DNA of 64,000 bases from Hydractinia symbiolongicarpus (GCF_029227915.1 NC_079876.1:29671828-29735827), one strand, 5' to 3'. Shown: positions 1-11,185, counted from the first letter of the stretch. The notes: generated by a model from the letters alone, not told the origin. Translations and numbers: made by a program.

Positions 1-126
1 TTATTGGTGCTATTCCATTTCGCCATGTGCGATATTTCACCACAAGGTATCATGTTAAGGCATTTCCACGGTTAAAACTCTCCAAGCGTCCCTCAATCTT
101 CTTATCACACAGGTTAGCCTAGCTAA

Positions 127-209
127 TACCAGAGGTGGGGTTCGAACCCACGCAGACAATCGTCCACTGGAACTTAAGTCCAACGCCTTAACCACTCGGC
201 CAACCTGGT
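127..209 (-). tRNA. tRNA-Leu(UAA) copy
   Basis: Anticodon TAA kept. Three arms carry changes: last acceptor pair broken (ACCAGGT against CTCTGGT), one variable-arm change and an anticodon-stem mismatch. Confidence 0.65.
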
Positions 210-332
210 TAAAATTTCAGGTTAATAAGGTTACTTGATCTTGGAAAACAAGGTATCATGTTAACACATTTCCACGGTTAAAACTCTCCAAGCATCCCTC
301 AATCTCCTTATCACACAGGTTAGCCTAGCTAA

Positions 333-415
333 TACCAGAAGTGGGGTTCGAATCCATGCGGACAATAGTCCATTGGAACTTAAGTCCAACGGCTTAACCA
401 CTCGGCCACCCTGGT
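333..415 (-). tRNA. tRNA-Leu(UAA) copy
   Basis: Anticodon TAA. T-stem has two changes (GAATCCAT on the plus strand) and the D-stem is altered (GGCTTAACC). It lies only 206 bp from the previous copy, in a short unit lacking most of the spacer. Confidence 0.6.
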
Positions 416-785
416 TGAAATTTTAAGTTAATAAAGTTACTTGAACTTGGAAAAAGTACTGGCAATGAATCTTATTATTTTAAATCGCGCAAGAGCATTA
501 CCATTTGACGACCTTCAGATTTTTGAATAATTTGCCCTTTTGATAACTCAACAAAATGAAAGGAACTGCAAAATGGAATGGTAATATGTGGGATTTTCAG
601 TTTGAAAGTTTCAGATATGGAAGGCATTATTGCGTATGGTGAAGTAACGGCTGGTAGAATTATTGGGGCTATTGTATTTTGCCCTGTTGGATAATTCAAC
701 ACAACGTATCATGTTAACACATTTCCACGGTTAAAACTCGCCAAGCATCCCTCAATCTTCTTATCACACAGGTTAGCCTAGCTAA

Positions 786-868
786 TACCAGAGATGGGGT
801 TCGAACCCATGCTGACAATAGTCCTTTGGAACTTAAGTCCAACGCCTTAACCACTCGGCCACTCTGGT
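786..868 (-). tRNA. tRNA-Leu(UAA) with perfect acceptor stem and compensated T-stem
   Basis: Acceptor ACCAGAG pairs fully with CTCTGGT, replacing the usual G-T wobble. The T-stem outer pair is A-T (ATGGG/CCCAT) instead of G-C, so both sides changed. Anticodon TAA. The variable arm has one broken pair. Confidence 0.75.
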
Positions 869-1213
869 TGAAAGTTCAAGTTAATAAGGTTACTTGAACT
901 TGGAAAAAGTACTGGCAATGAATCTTATTATTTTAAATCGCGGAAGAGCGTAACCATTTGACGACCTTCAGATTTTTTAATAATTTTCCATTTTGAAAGC
1001 TGAACAAAATGAATGGAGCTGTAAAAAGGATGGTAATATTTGGGATTTGGAGTTTGAATGTTTGAGATATGGAAGGCATTAATGCACATCGTGAAGTAAC
1101 AGCTGGTAGAACTATTGGGGCTATTCTATTTCGCCCTGTGGGATAATTCAACACAACGTTAAAACTCTCCAAGCATCCCTCAATCTTCTTATCACACAGG
1201 TTAGCCTAGCTAA

Positions 1214-1296
1214 TACCAGAAGTGGGGTTCGAATCCATGCGGACAATAGTCCATTGGAACTTAAGTCCAACGGCTTAACCACTCGGCCACCCTGGT
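1214..1296 (-). tRNA. tRNA-Leu(UAA) copy
   Basis: Duplicate of the copy at 333-415, with the same T-stem and D-stem changes; anticodon TAA. Confidence 0.6.
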
Positions 1297-1666
1297 TGAA
1301 ATTTTAAGTTAATAAAGTTACTTGAACTTGGAAAAAGTACTGGCAATGAATCTTATTATTTTAAATCGCGCAAGAGCATTACCATTTGACGACCTTCAGA
1401 TTTTTGAATAATTTGCCCTTTTGATAACTCAACAAAATGAAAGGAACTGCAAAATGGAATGGTAATATGTGGGATTTTCAGTTTGAAAGTTTCAGATATG
1501 GAAGGCATTATTGCGTATGGTGAAGTAACGGCTGGTAGAATTATTGGGGCTATTGTATTTTGCCCTGTTGGATAATTCAACACAACGTATCATGTTAACA
1601 CATTTCCACGGTTAAAACTCGCCAAGCATCCCTCAATCTTCTTATCACACAGGTTAGCCTAGCTAA

Positions 1667-1749
1667 TACCAGAGATGGGGTTCGAACCCATGCTGACAAT
1701 AGTCCTTTGGAACTTAAGTCCAACGTCTTAACCACTCGGCCACTCTGGT
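1667..1749 (-). tRNA. tRNA-Leu(UAA) with perfect acceptor stem
   Basis: Duplicate of the copy at 786-868, plus one D-stem change (GTCTTAACC). Compensated T-stem and fully paired acceptor stem are retained. Confidence 0.72.
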
Positions 1750-2118
1750 TGAAAGTTCAAGTTAATAAGGTTACTTGAACTTGGAAAAAGTACTGGCAAT
1801 GAATCTTATTATTTTAAATCGCGGAAGAGCGTAACCATTTGACGACCTTCAGATTTTTTAATAATTTTCCATTTTGAAAGCTGAACAAAATGAATGGAGC
1901 TGTAAAAAGGATGGTAATATTTGGGATTTGGAGTTTGAATGTTTGAGATATGGAAGGCATTAATGCACATCGTGAAGTAACGGCTGGTAGAACTATTGGG
2001 GCTATTCTATTTCGCCCTGTGGGATAATTCAACACAACGTATCATGTTAACACATTTCTACTGTTAAAACTCTCCAAGCATCCCTCAATCTTCTTATCAC
2101 ACAGGTTAGCCTAGCTAA

Positions 2119-2201
2119 TACCAGAGGTGGGGTTCGAACCCATGCGGACAATAGTCCCTTGAAACTTAAGTCCAACGCCTTAACCACTCGGCCACCCTAG
2201 T
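2119..2201 (-). tRNA. tRNA-Leu(UAA) copy
   Basis: Anticodon TAA; one acceptor mismatch (ACTAGGG), a G-T wobble in the anticodon stem and an A-C mismatch at the outer T-stem pair. Confidence 0.65.
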
Positions 2202-2571
2202 TGAAATTTCAAGTTAGTAAGGTTACTTGAACTTGGAAAAAGTACTGGCAATGAATCTTATTATTTTAAATCGCGCAAGAGCATTACCATTTGACGACCT
2301 TCAGATTTTTGAATAATTTGCCCTTTTGATAACTCAACAAAATGAATGGAACTGCAAAATGGAATGGTAATATTTGGGATTTCGAGTTTGAAAGTTTCAG
2401 ATATGGAAGGCATTATTGCGTATCGTGAAGTAACGGCTGGTAGAATTATTGGGGCTATTGTATTTTGCCCTGTTGGATAATTCAACACAACGTATCATGT
2501 TAACACATTTCCACGGTTAAAACTCTCCAAGCAACCCTCAATCTTCTTATCAAACAGGTTAGCCTAGCTAA

Positions 2572-2654
2572 TACCAGAGGTGGGGTTCGAACCCATGCGG
2601 ACAATAGTCCATTGGAACTTAAGTCCAACGACTTAACCACTCGGCCACCCTGGT
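2572..2654 (-). tRNA. tRNA-Leu(UAA) copy
   Basis: Anticodon TAA, acceptor stem consensus; outer T-stem A-C mismatch and one D-stem change (GACTTAACC). Confidence 0.68.
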
Positions 2655-3024
2655 TGAAATTTCAAGTTAATAAGGTTACTTGAACTTGGAAAAAGTACTG
2701 GCAATGAATCTTATTATTGCAAATCGCGCAAGAGCATTACCATTTGACGACCTTCAGACTTTTCAATAATTTGCCGTTTTGATAACTCAACAGATTGACT
2801 GGAATTGCAAACAAGTATAGTAATATCTGTGATTTTGAGTTTGAAAGTTTGAGACATGGAAGGAATAATTGCGTATTGTGAAATAACGGCTGGTACAACT
2901 ATTGCAGCTGTTCTACCTCTCCAAGTTCGATACTTCGCCACAACGTATCATGTTAACGCATTTCCACGGTTAAAACTCCACAAGCATCCCTCAATCTTCT
3001 TATCACACAGGTTAGCCTAGCTAA

Positions 3025-3107
3025 TACCAGAGGTGGGGTTCGAACACACGCGACCAATCGTCCATTGGAACTTAAGTCCAACGCCTTGACGACTCGGCCC
3101 CCCTGGT
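3025..3107 (-). pseudogene. tRNA-Leu-derived pseudogene
   Basis: Anticodon loop intact (TAA). B-box, variable arm (GCGACCAATCG) and D-arm (CTTGACGACTCGGCCCCC) are damaged. Confidence 0.65.
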
Positions 3108-3477
3108 TGAAATTTCAGGATAATAAGGTTATTTGAACTTGGAAAAAGTACTGGCAATCAACCTTAGTATTTTAAATCGCGCAAGAGCATTACCATTTGA
3201 CGACCTTCAGATTTTTGAATAATTTGCCCTTTTCATAACTCAACAAAATGAATGGAACTGCAAAATGGAATGGTAATATTTGGGATTTCGAGTTTGAAAG
3301 TTTCAGATATGGAAGGCATTATTGCGTATCGTGAAGTAACGGCTGGTAGAATTATTGGGGCTATTGTATTTTGCCCTGTTGGATAATTCAACACAACGTA
3401 TCATGTTAACACATTTCCACGGTTAAAACTCGCGAAGCATCCCTCAATCTTCTTATCACACAGGTTAGCCTAGCTAA

Positions 3478-3560
3478 TACCAGAGATGGGGTTCGAACCC
3501 ATGCGGACAATAGTCCTTTGGAACTTAAGTCCAACGCCTTAACCACTCGGCCACCCTGGT
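3478..3560 (-). tRNA. tRNA-Leu(UAA), near consensus
   Basis: A-box, B-box, anticodon loop and acceptor stem are consensus. The outer T-stem pair is a compensated A-T. The variable-arm loop carries ATAG in place of ATCG. Confidence 0.8.
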
Positions 3561-3930
3561 TGAAATTTCAAGTTAATAAGGTTACTTGAACTTGGAAAAA
3601 GTACTGGCAATGAATCTTATTATTTTAAATCGCGCAAGAGCATTACCATTTAACGACCTTCAGACTTTTCAATAATTTGCCGTTTTGATAACTCAACAGA
3701 TTGACTGGAACTGCAAAAAATTGTGGCAATATCTGTGATTTTGAGTTTGAAAGTTTGAGACATGGAAGGAATAATTGCGCATTGTGAAATAACGGCTGGT
3801 ACAACTATTGCAGCTGTTCTACCTGTCCAAGTTCGATACTTCGCCACAACGTATCATGTTAACACATTTCCACGGTTAAAACTCCACAAGCATCCCTCAA
3901 TCTTCTTATCACACAGGTTAGCCTAGCTAA

Positions 3931-4013
3931 TACCAGAGGTGGGGTTCGAACCCACGCGACCAATCGTCCATTGGAACTTAAGTCCAACGCCTTAACCACT
4001 CGGCCATCGTGGT
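3931..4013 (-). pseudogene. tRNA-Leu-derived pseudogene
   Basis: The 5' acceptor strand reads ACCACGA, which leaves three acceptor pairs broken; the variable arm is also altered. T-arm and anticodon arm remain consensus. Confidence 0.65.
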
Positions 4014-4353
4014 TGAACATTCAGGTTAATAAGGTTACTTAAACTTGGAAAAAGTACTGGCAATGAATCTTAGTATTCTAAATCGTGTAAGAGCATTGAC
4101 ATCTGTCGACTTTCTTATCTCTTTATTAATTTGCTGCTTTCATAATTCAACAAATTGGGACTTTGAATTTGAAATTTTGAGATACGGAAGGAATAATTGC
4201 GCATCGTGAAATAACGGTTTGTAGAATTATTGGTGTTTTTCCATTTTCGCCATGTGCGATATTTCGCCACAACGTATCGTGTTAACACATTCCCACGGTT
4301 AAAAATCTCCAAGCATCCCTCAATCTTCTTACCAGAAAGGTTAGCCTAGCTAA

Positions 4354-4436
4354 TACCAGAGGTTGGGTTCAAACCCACGCGGACAATCGTCCATTGGAAC
4401 TTAAGTCCAACGCCTTGACGACTCGCCCCCCCTGGT
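4354..4436 (-). pseudogene. tRNA-Leu-derived pseudogene
   Basis: B-box changed to GGTTTGAACCC, D-arm to CTTGACGACTCGCCCCCC. Anticodon TAA kept. Belongs to the 423-bp subfamily. Confidence 0.65.
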
Positions 4437-4806
4437 TGAAATTTCAGGTTAATAAGGTTACTTGAACTTGGAAAAAGTACTGGCAATGAATCTTATTATT
4501 TTAAATCGCGCAAGAGCATTACCATTTAACGACCTTCAGACTTTTCAATAATTTGCCGTTTTGATAACTCAACAGATTGACTGGAACTGCAAAAAATTGT
4601 GGCAATATCTGTGATTTTGAGTTTGAAAGTTTGAGACATGGAAGGAATAATTGCGCATTGTGAAGTAACGGCTGGAAGAATTATTGGGGCTATTCTATTT
4701 CGCCCTGTGGGATAATTCAACACAACGTATCATGTTACCACATTTCTACTCTTAAAACTCTCCAAGCATCCCTCAATCTTCTTATCACACAGGTTAGCCT
4801 AGCTAA

Positions 4807-4889
4807 TACCAGAGGTGGGGTTCGAACCCATGCGGACAATAGTCCCTTGAAACTTAAGTCCAACGCCTTAACCACTCGGCCACCCTGGT
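4807..4889 (-). tRNA. tRNA-Leu(UAA) copy
   Basis: Acceptor, D-arm and anticodon loop consensus; anticodon stem has a G-T wobble, and the outer T-stem pair is A-C. Confidence 0.72.
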
Positions 4890-5259
4890 TGAAATTGCAA
4901 GTTAGTAAGGTTACTTGAACTTGGAAAAAGTACTGGCAATGAATCTTATTATTTTAAATCGCGCAAGAGCATTACCATTTGACGATCTTCAGATTTTTGA
5001 ATAATTTGCCCTTTTGATAACTCGACAAAATGAATGGAACTGCAAAAGGGGATGGTAATATTTGGTATTTTGAGTTTGAATGTTTCAGATATGGAAGGCA
5101 TTATTGCGTATCGTGAAGTAACGGCTGGTAGAATTATTGGGGCTATTATATTTTGCCCTGTGGGATAATTCAACACAACGTGTCATGTTAACACATTTCC
5201 ACGGTTAAAACTCTCCAAGCAACACTCAATCTTTTTATCGCATAGGTTAGCCTAGCTAA

Positions 5260-5342
5260 TACCAGAGGTGGGGTTCGAACCCATGCGGACAATAGTCCAT
5301 TGGAACTTAAGTCCAACGACTTAACCACTCGGCCACCCTGGT
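5260..5342 (-). tRNA. tRNA-Leu(UAA) copy
   Basis: Like the copy at 2572-2654: one D-stem change, A-C at the outer T-stem pair, anticodon TAA. Confidence 0.68.
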
Positions 5343-5712
5343 TGAAATTTCAAGTTAATAAGGTTACTTGAACTTGGAAAAAGTACTGGCAATGAATCTT
5401 ATTATTTCAAATCGCGCAAGAGCATTACCATTTGACGACCTTCAGACTTTTCAATAACTTGCCGTTTTGATAACTCAACAGATTGACTGGAATTGCAAAC
5501 AAGTATAGTAATATCTGTGATTTTGAGTTTGAAAGTTTGAGACATGGAAGGACTAATTGCGTATTGTGAAATAACGGCTGGTACAACTATTGCAGCTGTT
5601 CTACCTGTCCAAGTTCGATACTTCGCCACAACGTATCATGTTAACACATTTCCACGGTTAAAACTCCACAAGCATCCCTCAATCTTCTTATCACACAGGT
5701 TAGCCTAGCTAA

Positions 5713-5795
5713 TACCAGAGGTGGGGTTCGAACCCACGCGACCAATCGTCCATTGGAACTTAAGTCCAACGCCTTAACCACTCGGCCATCGTGGT
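5713..5795 (-). pseudogene. tRNA-Leu-derived pseudogene
   Basis: Same broken acceptor (ACCACGA) and variable arm as the copy at 3931-4013. Confidence 0.65.
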
Positions 5796-6135
5796 TGAAC
5801 ATTCAGGTTAATAAGGTTACTTAAACTTGGAAAAAGTACTGGCAATGAATCTTAGTATTCTAAATCGTGTAAGAGCATTGACATCTGTCGACTTTCTTAT
5901 CTCTTTATTAATTTGCTGCTTTCATAATTCAACAAATTGGGACTTTGAATTTGAAATTTTGAGATACGGAAGGAATAATTGCGCATCGTGAAATAACGGT
6001 TTGTAGAATTATTGGTGTTTTTCCATTTTCGCCATGTGCGATATTTCGCCACAACGTATCGTGTTAACACATTCCCACGGTTAAAAATCTCCAAGCATCC
6101 CTCAATCTTCTTACCAGAAAGGTTAGCCTAGCTAA

Positions 6136-6218
6136 TACCAGAGGTTGGGTTCAAACCCACGCGGACAATCGTCCATTGGAACTTAAGTCCAACGCCTTGA
6201 CGACTCGCCCCCCCTGGT
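6136..6218 (-). pseudogene. tRNA-Leu-derived pseudogene
   Basis: Same variant as 4354-4436, with altered B-box and D-arm. Confidence 0.65.
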
Positions 6219-6588
6219 TGAAATTTCAGGTTAATAAGGTTATTTGAACTTGGAAAAAGTACTGGCAATCAACCTTAGTATTTTAAATCGCGCAAGAGCA
6301 TTACCATTTGACGACCTTCAGATTTTTGAATAATTTGCCGTTTTGATAATTCAACAAATTGACTGGAACTGCAAGAAAGTATGGTAATATTTGGGATTTT
6401 GAGTTTGAAAATTTGAGATATGGAAGGCATGATAGCGCATTGTGAAATAACGGCGGGTACAACTGTTGCAGCTGTTCTATTTCTCCAGGTTCGATACTTC
6501 GCCAGAACGTGTCATGGCAAACACATTTCCACGTTTAAATTCTGCAAGCATCCTTCAATCATCTTATCACCAAGATAAACCTAGCGAA

Positions 6589-6671
6589 TACCAGAGATGG
6601 GGTTCGAACCCACGCGGACAATCGTCCATTGGAACTTAAGTCCAACGCCTTAACCACTCGGCCACCCTGGT
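6589..6671 (-). tRNA. tRNA-Leu(UAA), near consensus
   Basis: One difference from consensus: a G-T wobble in place of the outer T-stem pair. All promoter boxes and the anticodon are intact. Confidence 0.85.
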
Positions 6672-6972
6672 TGAAATTTCAGGTTACCAATGTTACTTGA
6701 ACTTGGAAAACGTACTAGCAATGAACCTTAGTATTCTAAATCGCGCAAGAGCACTACCATTTGACGACCTTCAGATTTTTCAATAATTTGCCCTTTTGAT
6801 AACTCAAAAAAATGAATGGAACTGCAAAATGGGATGGTAATATTTGGGAATTTGAGTTTGAAAGTTTCAGATATGGAAGGAATAATTGCGCATTGTGAAA
6901 TAACCGCTGGTACAACTATTGCAGCTGTTCTACCTCTCCAAGTTCGATACTTCGCCACAACGTGTCATGGCA

Positions 6973-7490
6973 ATAAGAAAGTCGACAGATGTCAATGCTC
7001 TTACTCGATTTAGAATACTAAGATTCATTGGCAGCAGTTTCTCCAAGTTTAAGTAACCTTATTAACCTGATTATTCAACCAGGGTGGCCGAGTGGATAAG
7101 GTGTTGGACTTAAGTTCCAATGGACGCTTGTCCGAGTGGGTTCGAACACCACCTCTGTTATTAGCTAGGTTAACGTTTTTGATAAGATGATTGAAGGATG
7201 CTTGGAGAATTTAAACCTGGAAGTGTGTTTGCCATGACTCGTTCTGGCATAGTATCGAACTTGGAGAGTAGAATAGCTGCAATAGTTGTACCGGCCGTTC
7301 TTTCACAATGCGCAATCATTCCTTCCATATCTCAAATTTTCAAATTCAAAATCCTAAGTATTACCATTCTTTTTTGCAGTTTCAGTCAATTTGTTGAATT
7401 ATCAAAACGGCAAATTATTTAAGAAATAAGAAGATCGACAGATGTTAATGCTCTTACACGATTTAGAATATTAAGGCTCATTGCCAGTAC
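6973..7490 (+). repeat. Inverted array segment
   Basis: About 518 bp are reversed relative to the array. On entering, the text switches from minus-type spacer (CGTGTCATGGCAA) to the reverse complement of the usual tract before a tRNA, passes through a plus-strand tRNA copy and spacer, and returns to normal orientation after CCAGTACT near 7490. The same inversion with near-identical breakpoints occurs at 19331-19848, so it was duplicated after it arose. Confidence 0.85.
7078..7160 (+). pseudogene. tRNA-Leu(UAA)-derived copy, plus strand
   Basis: One of two plus-strand copies. Anticodon TAA and A-box intact. The acceptor has one mismatch near its tip (CTCTGTT), and the invariant G53-C61 pair of the T-arm is lost (TTCGAACACC). 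Confidence 0.7.
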
Positions 7491-7647
7491 TTGCGCATCG
7501 TGAAATAACGGTTTGTAGAATTATTGGTGTTTTTCCATTTTCGCCATGTGCGATATTTCACCACAACGTATCGTGTTAACACATTCCCACGGTTAAAACT
7601 CTACAAGCATCCCTCAATCTTCTTATCACACAGGTTAGCCTAGCTAA

Positions 7648-7730
7648 TACCAGAGGTTGGGTTCAAACCCACGCGGACAATCGTCCATTGGAACTTAAGT
7701 CCAACGCCTTAACCACTCGGCCACACTGGT
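7648..7730 (-). pseudogene. tRNA-Leu-derived pseudogene
   Basis: B-box changed to GGTTTGAACCC and one acceptor mismatch (ACCAGTG). D-arm and anticodon arm are consensus. Confidence 0.62.
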
Positions 7731-8099
7731 TGAACATTCAGGTTAATAAGGTTACTTGAATTTGGAAAGGGTACGGGAAATGAACCTTAGTATTCTAAAT
7801 CGCCCAAGAGCATTACCATTTGACGAACTTCAGATTTTTTAATAATTTTCCATTTTGATAGCTCAACAAAATGAATGGAGCTGCAAAAAAAGGTGGTAAT
7901 ATTTGGGATTTGGAGTTTGATTGTTTGAGATATGGAAGGCATTATTGCGCATCGTGAAGTAACGGCTGGTAGAACTATTGGGGCTATTTTATTTTGCCAT
8001 GTGGGATAATTCAACACAACGTGTCATGTTAACGCATTTCCACGGCAAAACCCTCCAAGCATCCCTCAATCTTCTTATCACACAGGTTAGCCTAGCTAA

Positions 8100-8182
8100 T
8101 ACCAGAGGTGGGGTTCGAACCCACGCGGACAATCGTCCATTGGAACTTAAATCCAACGCCTTAACGACTCGGCCCCCCTGGT
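8100..8182 (-). tRNA. tRNA-Leu(UAA) copy with altered D-arm
   Basis: T-arm, variable arm and anticodon TAA consensus; D-arm shows the GACGACTCGGCCCCCC-type change, and position 32 of the anticodon loop is T. Confidence 0.6.
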
Positions 8183-8553
8183 TGAAATTTCAGGTTAATA
8201 AGGTTATTTTACCTTGGAAAAAGTACTGGCAATGAACCTTAGTATTTTAAATCGTGCAAGAGCATTAACATTTGACGATCTTCTTATTTCTTTGATAATT
8301 TGCCGTTTTGATAATTCAACAAATTGACTGGAACTGCAAAAAGTTATGGTAATATTAGGGATTGTGAGTTTGAAATTTTGAGATATGGAAGGAATAATTG
8401 CGCATTGAGAAATATCGGCTGGTACAACTATTGCAGCTATTATATTTCTCCAGATTTGATACTTCGCCACAAGGTGTCATGGCAAACACATTTCCACGTT
8501 TAAATTCTCCAAGCATCCTTCAATCATCTTATCACCCAGATTAACCTATCTAA

Positions 8554-8636
8554 TACCAGAGGTGGGGTTCGAACCCATGCGGACAATAGTCCATTGGAAC
8601 TTAAGTCCAACGCCTTAACCACTCGGCCACCTTGGT
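8554..8636 (-). tRNA. tRNA-Leu(UAA) copy
   Basis: Anticodon TAA. One acceptor change (ACCAAGG) and the outer T-stem A-C mismatch; otherwise consensus. Confidence 0.68.
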
Positions 8637-9007
8637 TGAAACTTCAGGTTACAAAGGTTACTTGAACTTGGAGAAAGTACTGGCAATGAGCCTTAACATT
8701 CTAAATCGTGTAAGAGCATCAACATCTGTCGATCTTCTTCTTTCTTAAATAATTTGCCGTTATGATAATTCAACAAATTGACTGGAACTGCAAAAAATTA
8801 TGGTAATACTTGGGATTTTGATTTTGAATATTTGAGATATGGAAGGAATAATTGCGCATTGTGAAAGAACGGCTGGTACAACTATTGCAGCTATTCTACC
8901 TCTCCAAGTTCGATACTTTGCCACAACGAGTCACGGTAAACACACTTCCACGTTTAAATTCTCCAAGCATCCTTCAATCATCTTATCAAAAGCGTTAACC
9001 AAGCTAA

Positions 9008-9090
9008 TAACAGAGGTGGTGTTCTAACCCACTCGGACAAGCGTCCATTGGAACTTAAGTCCAACACCTTATCCACTCGGCCACCCTCGT
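9008..9090 (-). pseudogene. tRNA-Leu-derived pseudogene
   Basis: B-box broken (GTTAGAACACC on the minus strand), both acceptor strands altered (ACGAGGG and CTCTGTT). Anticodon TAA. Confidence 0.62.
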
Positions 9091-9430
9091 TGAATATTCA
9101 GGTTAATAAGGTTTCTTAAACTTGGAAAAAGTACTGGCAATGAAGCTTAGTATTCTAAACCGTGTAAGAGCATTGACATCTGTCGACTTTCTTATCTCTT
9201 TAATAATTTGCCGCTTTCATAATTCAACAAATTGGGACTTTGAATTTGAAATTTTGAGATACGGAAGGAATAATTGCGCATCGTGAAATAACGGTTTGTT
9301 GAATTATTGGTGTTTTTCCATTTTCGCTATGTGCGATATTTCACCATAACGTATCGTGTTAACACATTTCCACGGTTAAAGCTCTCCAAGCATCCCTCAG
9401 TCTTCTTATCAGACAGGTTAGACTAGCTAA

Positions 9431-9513
9431 TACCAGAGGTTAGGTTCAAACCCACGCGGACAATCGTCCATTGGAACTTAAGTCCAACGCCTTAACGACT
9501 CGGCCCCCCTGGT
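9431..9513 (-). pseudogene. tRNA-Leu-derived pseudogene
   Basis: T-arm changed (GTTTGAACCTAAC) and D-arm changed (CTTAACGACTCGGCCCCC). Member of the 423-bp subfamily. Confidence 0.62.
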
Positions 9514-9884
9514 TGAAATTTCAGGTTAATAAGGTTATTTGAACTTAGAAAAAGTACTGGCAATGAACCTTAGTATTTCAAATAGCGCAAGAGCATTAAC
9601 ATTTGACGATCTTCTTATTTCTTTAATAATTTGCCGTTTTGATAATTCAACAAATTGATTGGAACTGCAAAAAGTTATGGTAATATTTGGGATTGTGAGT
9701 TTGAAATTTTGAGATATGGAAGGAATAATTGCGCATTGAGAAATATCGGCTGGTACAACTATTGCAGCTATTATATTTCTCCAGATTTGATACTTCGCCA
9801 CAAGGTGTCATGGCAAACACATTTCCACGTTTAAATTCTCCAAGCATCCTTCAATCATCTTATCACCCAGATTAACCTATCTAA

Positions 9885-9967
9885 TACCAGAGGTGGGGTT
9901 CGAACCCATGCGGACAATAGTCCATTGGAACTTAAGTCCAACGCCCTAACCACTCGGCCACCCTGGT
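9885..9967 (-). tRNA. tRNA-Leu(UAA) copy
   Basis: Acceptor stem and anticodon arm consensus; D-arm end reads GCCCTAACC and the outer T-stem pair is A-C. Confidence 0.72.
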
Positions 9968-10338
9968 TGAAACTTCAGGTTACCAAGGTTACTTGAACTT
10001 GGAGAAAGTACTGGCAATGAGCCTTAACATTCTAAATCGTGTAAGAGCATCAACATCTGTCGATATTCTTATTTCTTAAATAATTTGCCGTTTTGATAAT
10101 TCAACAAATTGACTGGAACTGCAAAAAAGTATGGTAATACTTGGGATTTTGAGTTTGAAAATTTGAGATATGGAAGGAGTAATTGCGCATTGTGAAAGAA
10201 CGGCTGGTACAACTATTGCAGCTATTCTACCTCTCCAAGTTCGATACTTTGCCACAACGAGTCATGGTAAACACACTTCCACGTTTAAATTCTCCAAGCA
10301 TCCTTCAATCATCTTATGAAAAACGTTAATCTAGCTAA

Positions 10339-10421
10339 TAACAGAGGTGGTGTTCGAACCCACTCGGACAAGCGTCTAATGGAAGTTTAGTCCAACACCT
10401 TATCCACTCGGCCACCCTGGT
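10339..10421 (-). pseudogene. tRNA-Leu-derived pseudogene with AAA anticodon
   Basis: Anticodon loop reads CTAAACT, giving AAA in place of TAA. The G53-C61 T-arm pair is lost, and the acceptor has one mismatch. Confidence 0.62.
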
Positions 10422-10792
10422 TGAATATTCAGGTTAATAAGGTTACTTGATCTCGGAAAAAGTACTGGGAATGAACCTTAGTATTTTAAATCGTGCAAAA
10501 GCATTAACATCTGTCGATCTTCTTATTTCTTTAATACTTTGCCGTTTTGATAATTCAACAAATTGACTGGAACTGCAAAAAAGTATGGTAATATTTGGGA
10601 TTTTGGGTTTGAAAATTTGAGATATGGAAGGAATAATTGCGCATTGTGAAATAACGGCTGGTACAACTATTGCAGCTGTTCTATTTCTCCAGGTTCGATA
10701 CTTCGCCAGAACGTGTCATGGCAAACACATTTCCACGTTTAAATTCTCCAAGCATCCTTCAATCATCTTATCACCCAGATAAACCTAGCTAA

Positions 10793-10803
10793 TACCGGAA
10801 TTG
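10793..10803. other. tRNA-loss junction, class I
   Basis: The text CTAATACC runs straight into GGAATTGCGC, joining the 3' tip of a tRNA copy to the following spacer. About 142 bp containing the tRNA are missing. The same junction recurs near 12918, 15950, 24026, 27934, 30508 and 33083. Confidence 0.85.
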
Positions 10804-11102
10804 CGCAAGAGCATTACCATTTGACGACCTTCATACTTTCTAATTATTTGCCGTTTTGATAACTCAACAGATTGACTGGAACTGCAAACAAGTATGGTAA
10901 TATCTGTGATTTTGAGTTTGAAAATTTGAGACATGGAAGGAATAATTGCGCATTGTAAAATAACGGCTGGTACAACTATTGCAGCTGTTCTACCTCTCCA
11001 AGTTCGATACTTCGCCACAACGTGTCATGGCAAACACATTTCCACGAATAAAACTCTACAAGCATACCTCAATCTTCTTATCACACAGGTTAGCCTAGCT
11101 AA

Positions 11103-11185
11103 TACCAGAGGTGGGGTTCGAACCCACGCGGACAATCGTCCATTGGAACTTAAGTCCAACGCCTTAACCACTCGGACACCCTGGT
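11103..11185 (-). tRNA. tRNA-Leu(UAA), near consensus
   Basis: Single change from consensus: G10 of the D-stem is T (A-box TGTCCGAGTGG), which breaks a D-stem pair and weakens the A-box. Confidence 0.78.

Larger units (their letters stand above)
333..2118 (-). repeat. Tandem duplication of a two-unit block
   Basis: The blocks 333-1213 (881 bp) and 1214-2118 (905 bp) match nearly base for base. The first lacks about 24 bp of spacer near 1158, where text joins ACAACG directly to TTAAAACTC. Both carry the same unusual tRNA variants in the same order. Confidence 0.85.
5490..8180. repeat. Segmental duplication block A, copy 1
   Basis: This 2.7-kb stretch, including the inverted segment with a plus-strand tRNA, recurs at about 17848-20537 with a constant offset of 12357-12358 bp. 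tRNA copies at 5713, 6136, 7648 and 8100 have partners at 18071, 18494, 20005 and 20457 with shared private variants. Confidence 0.85.
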
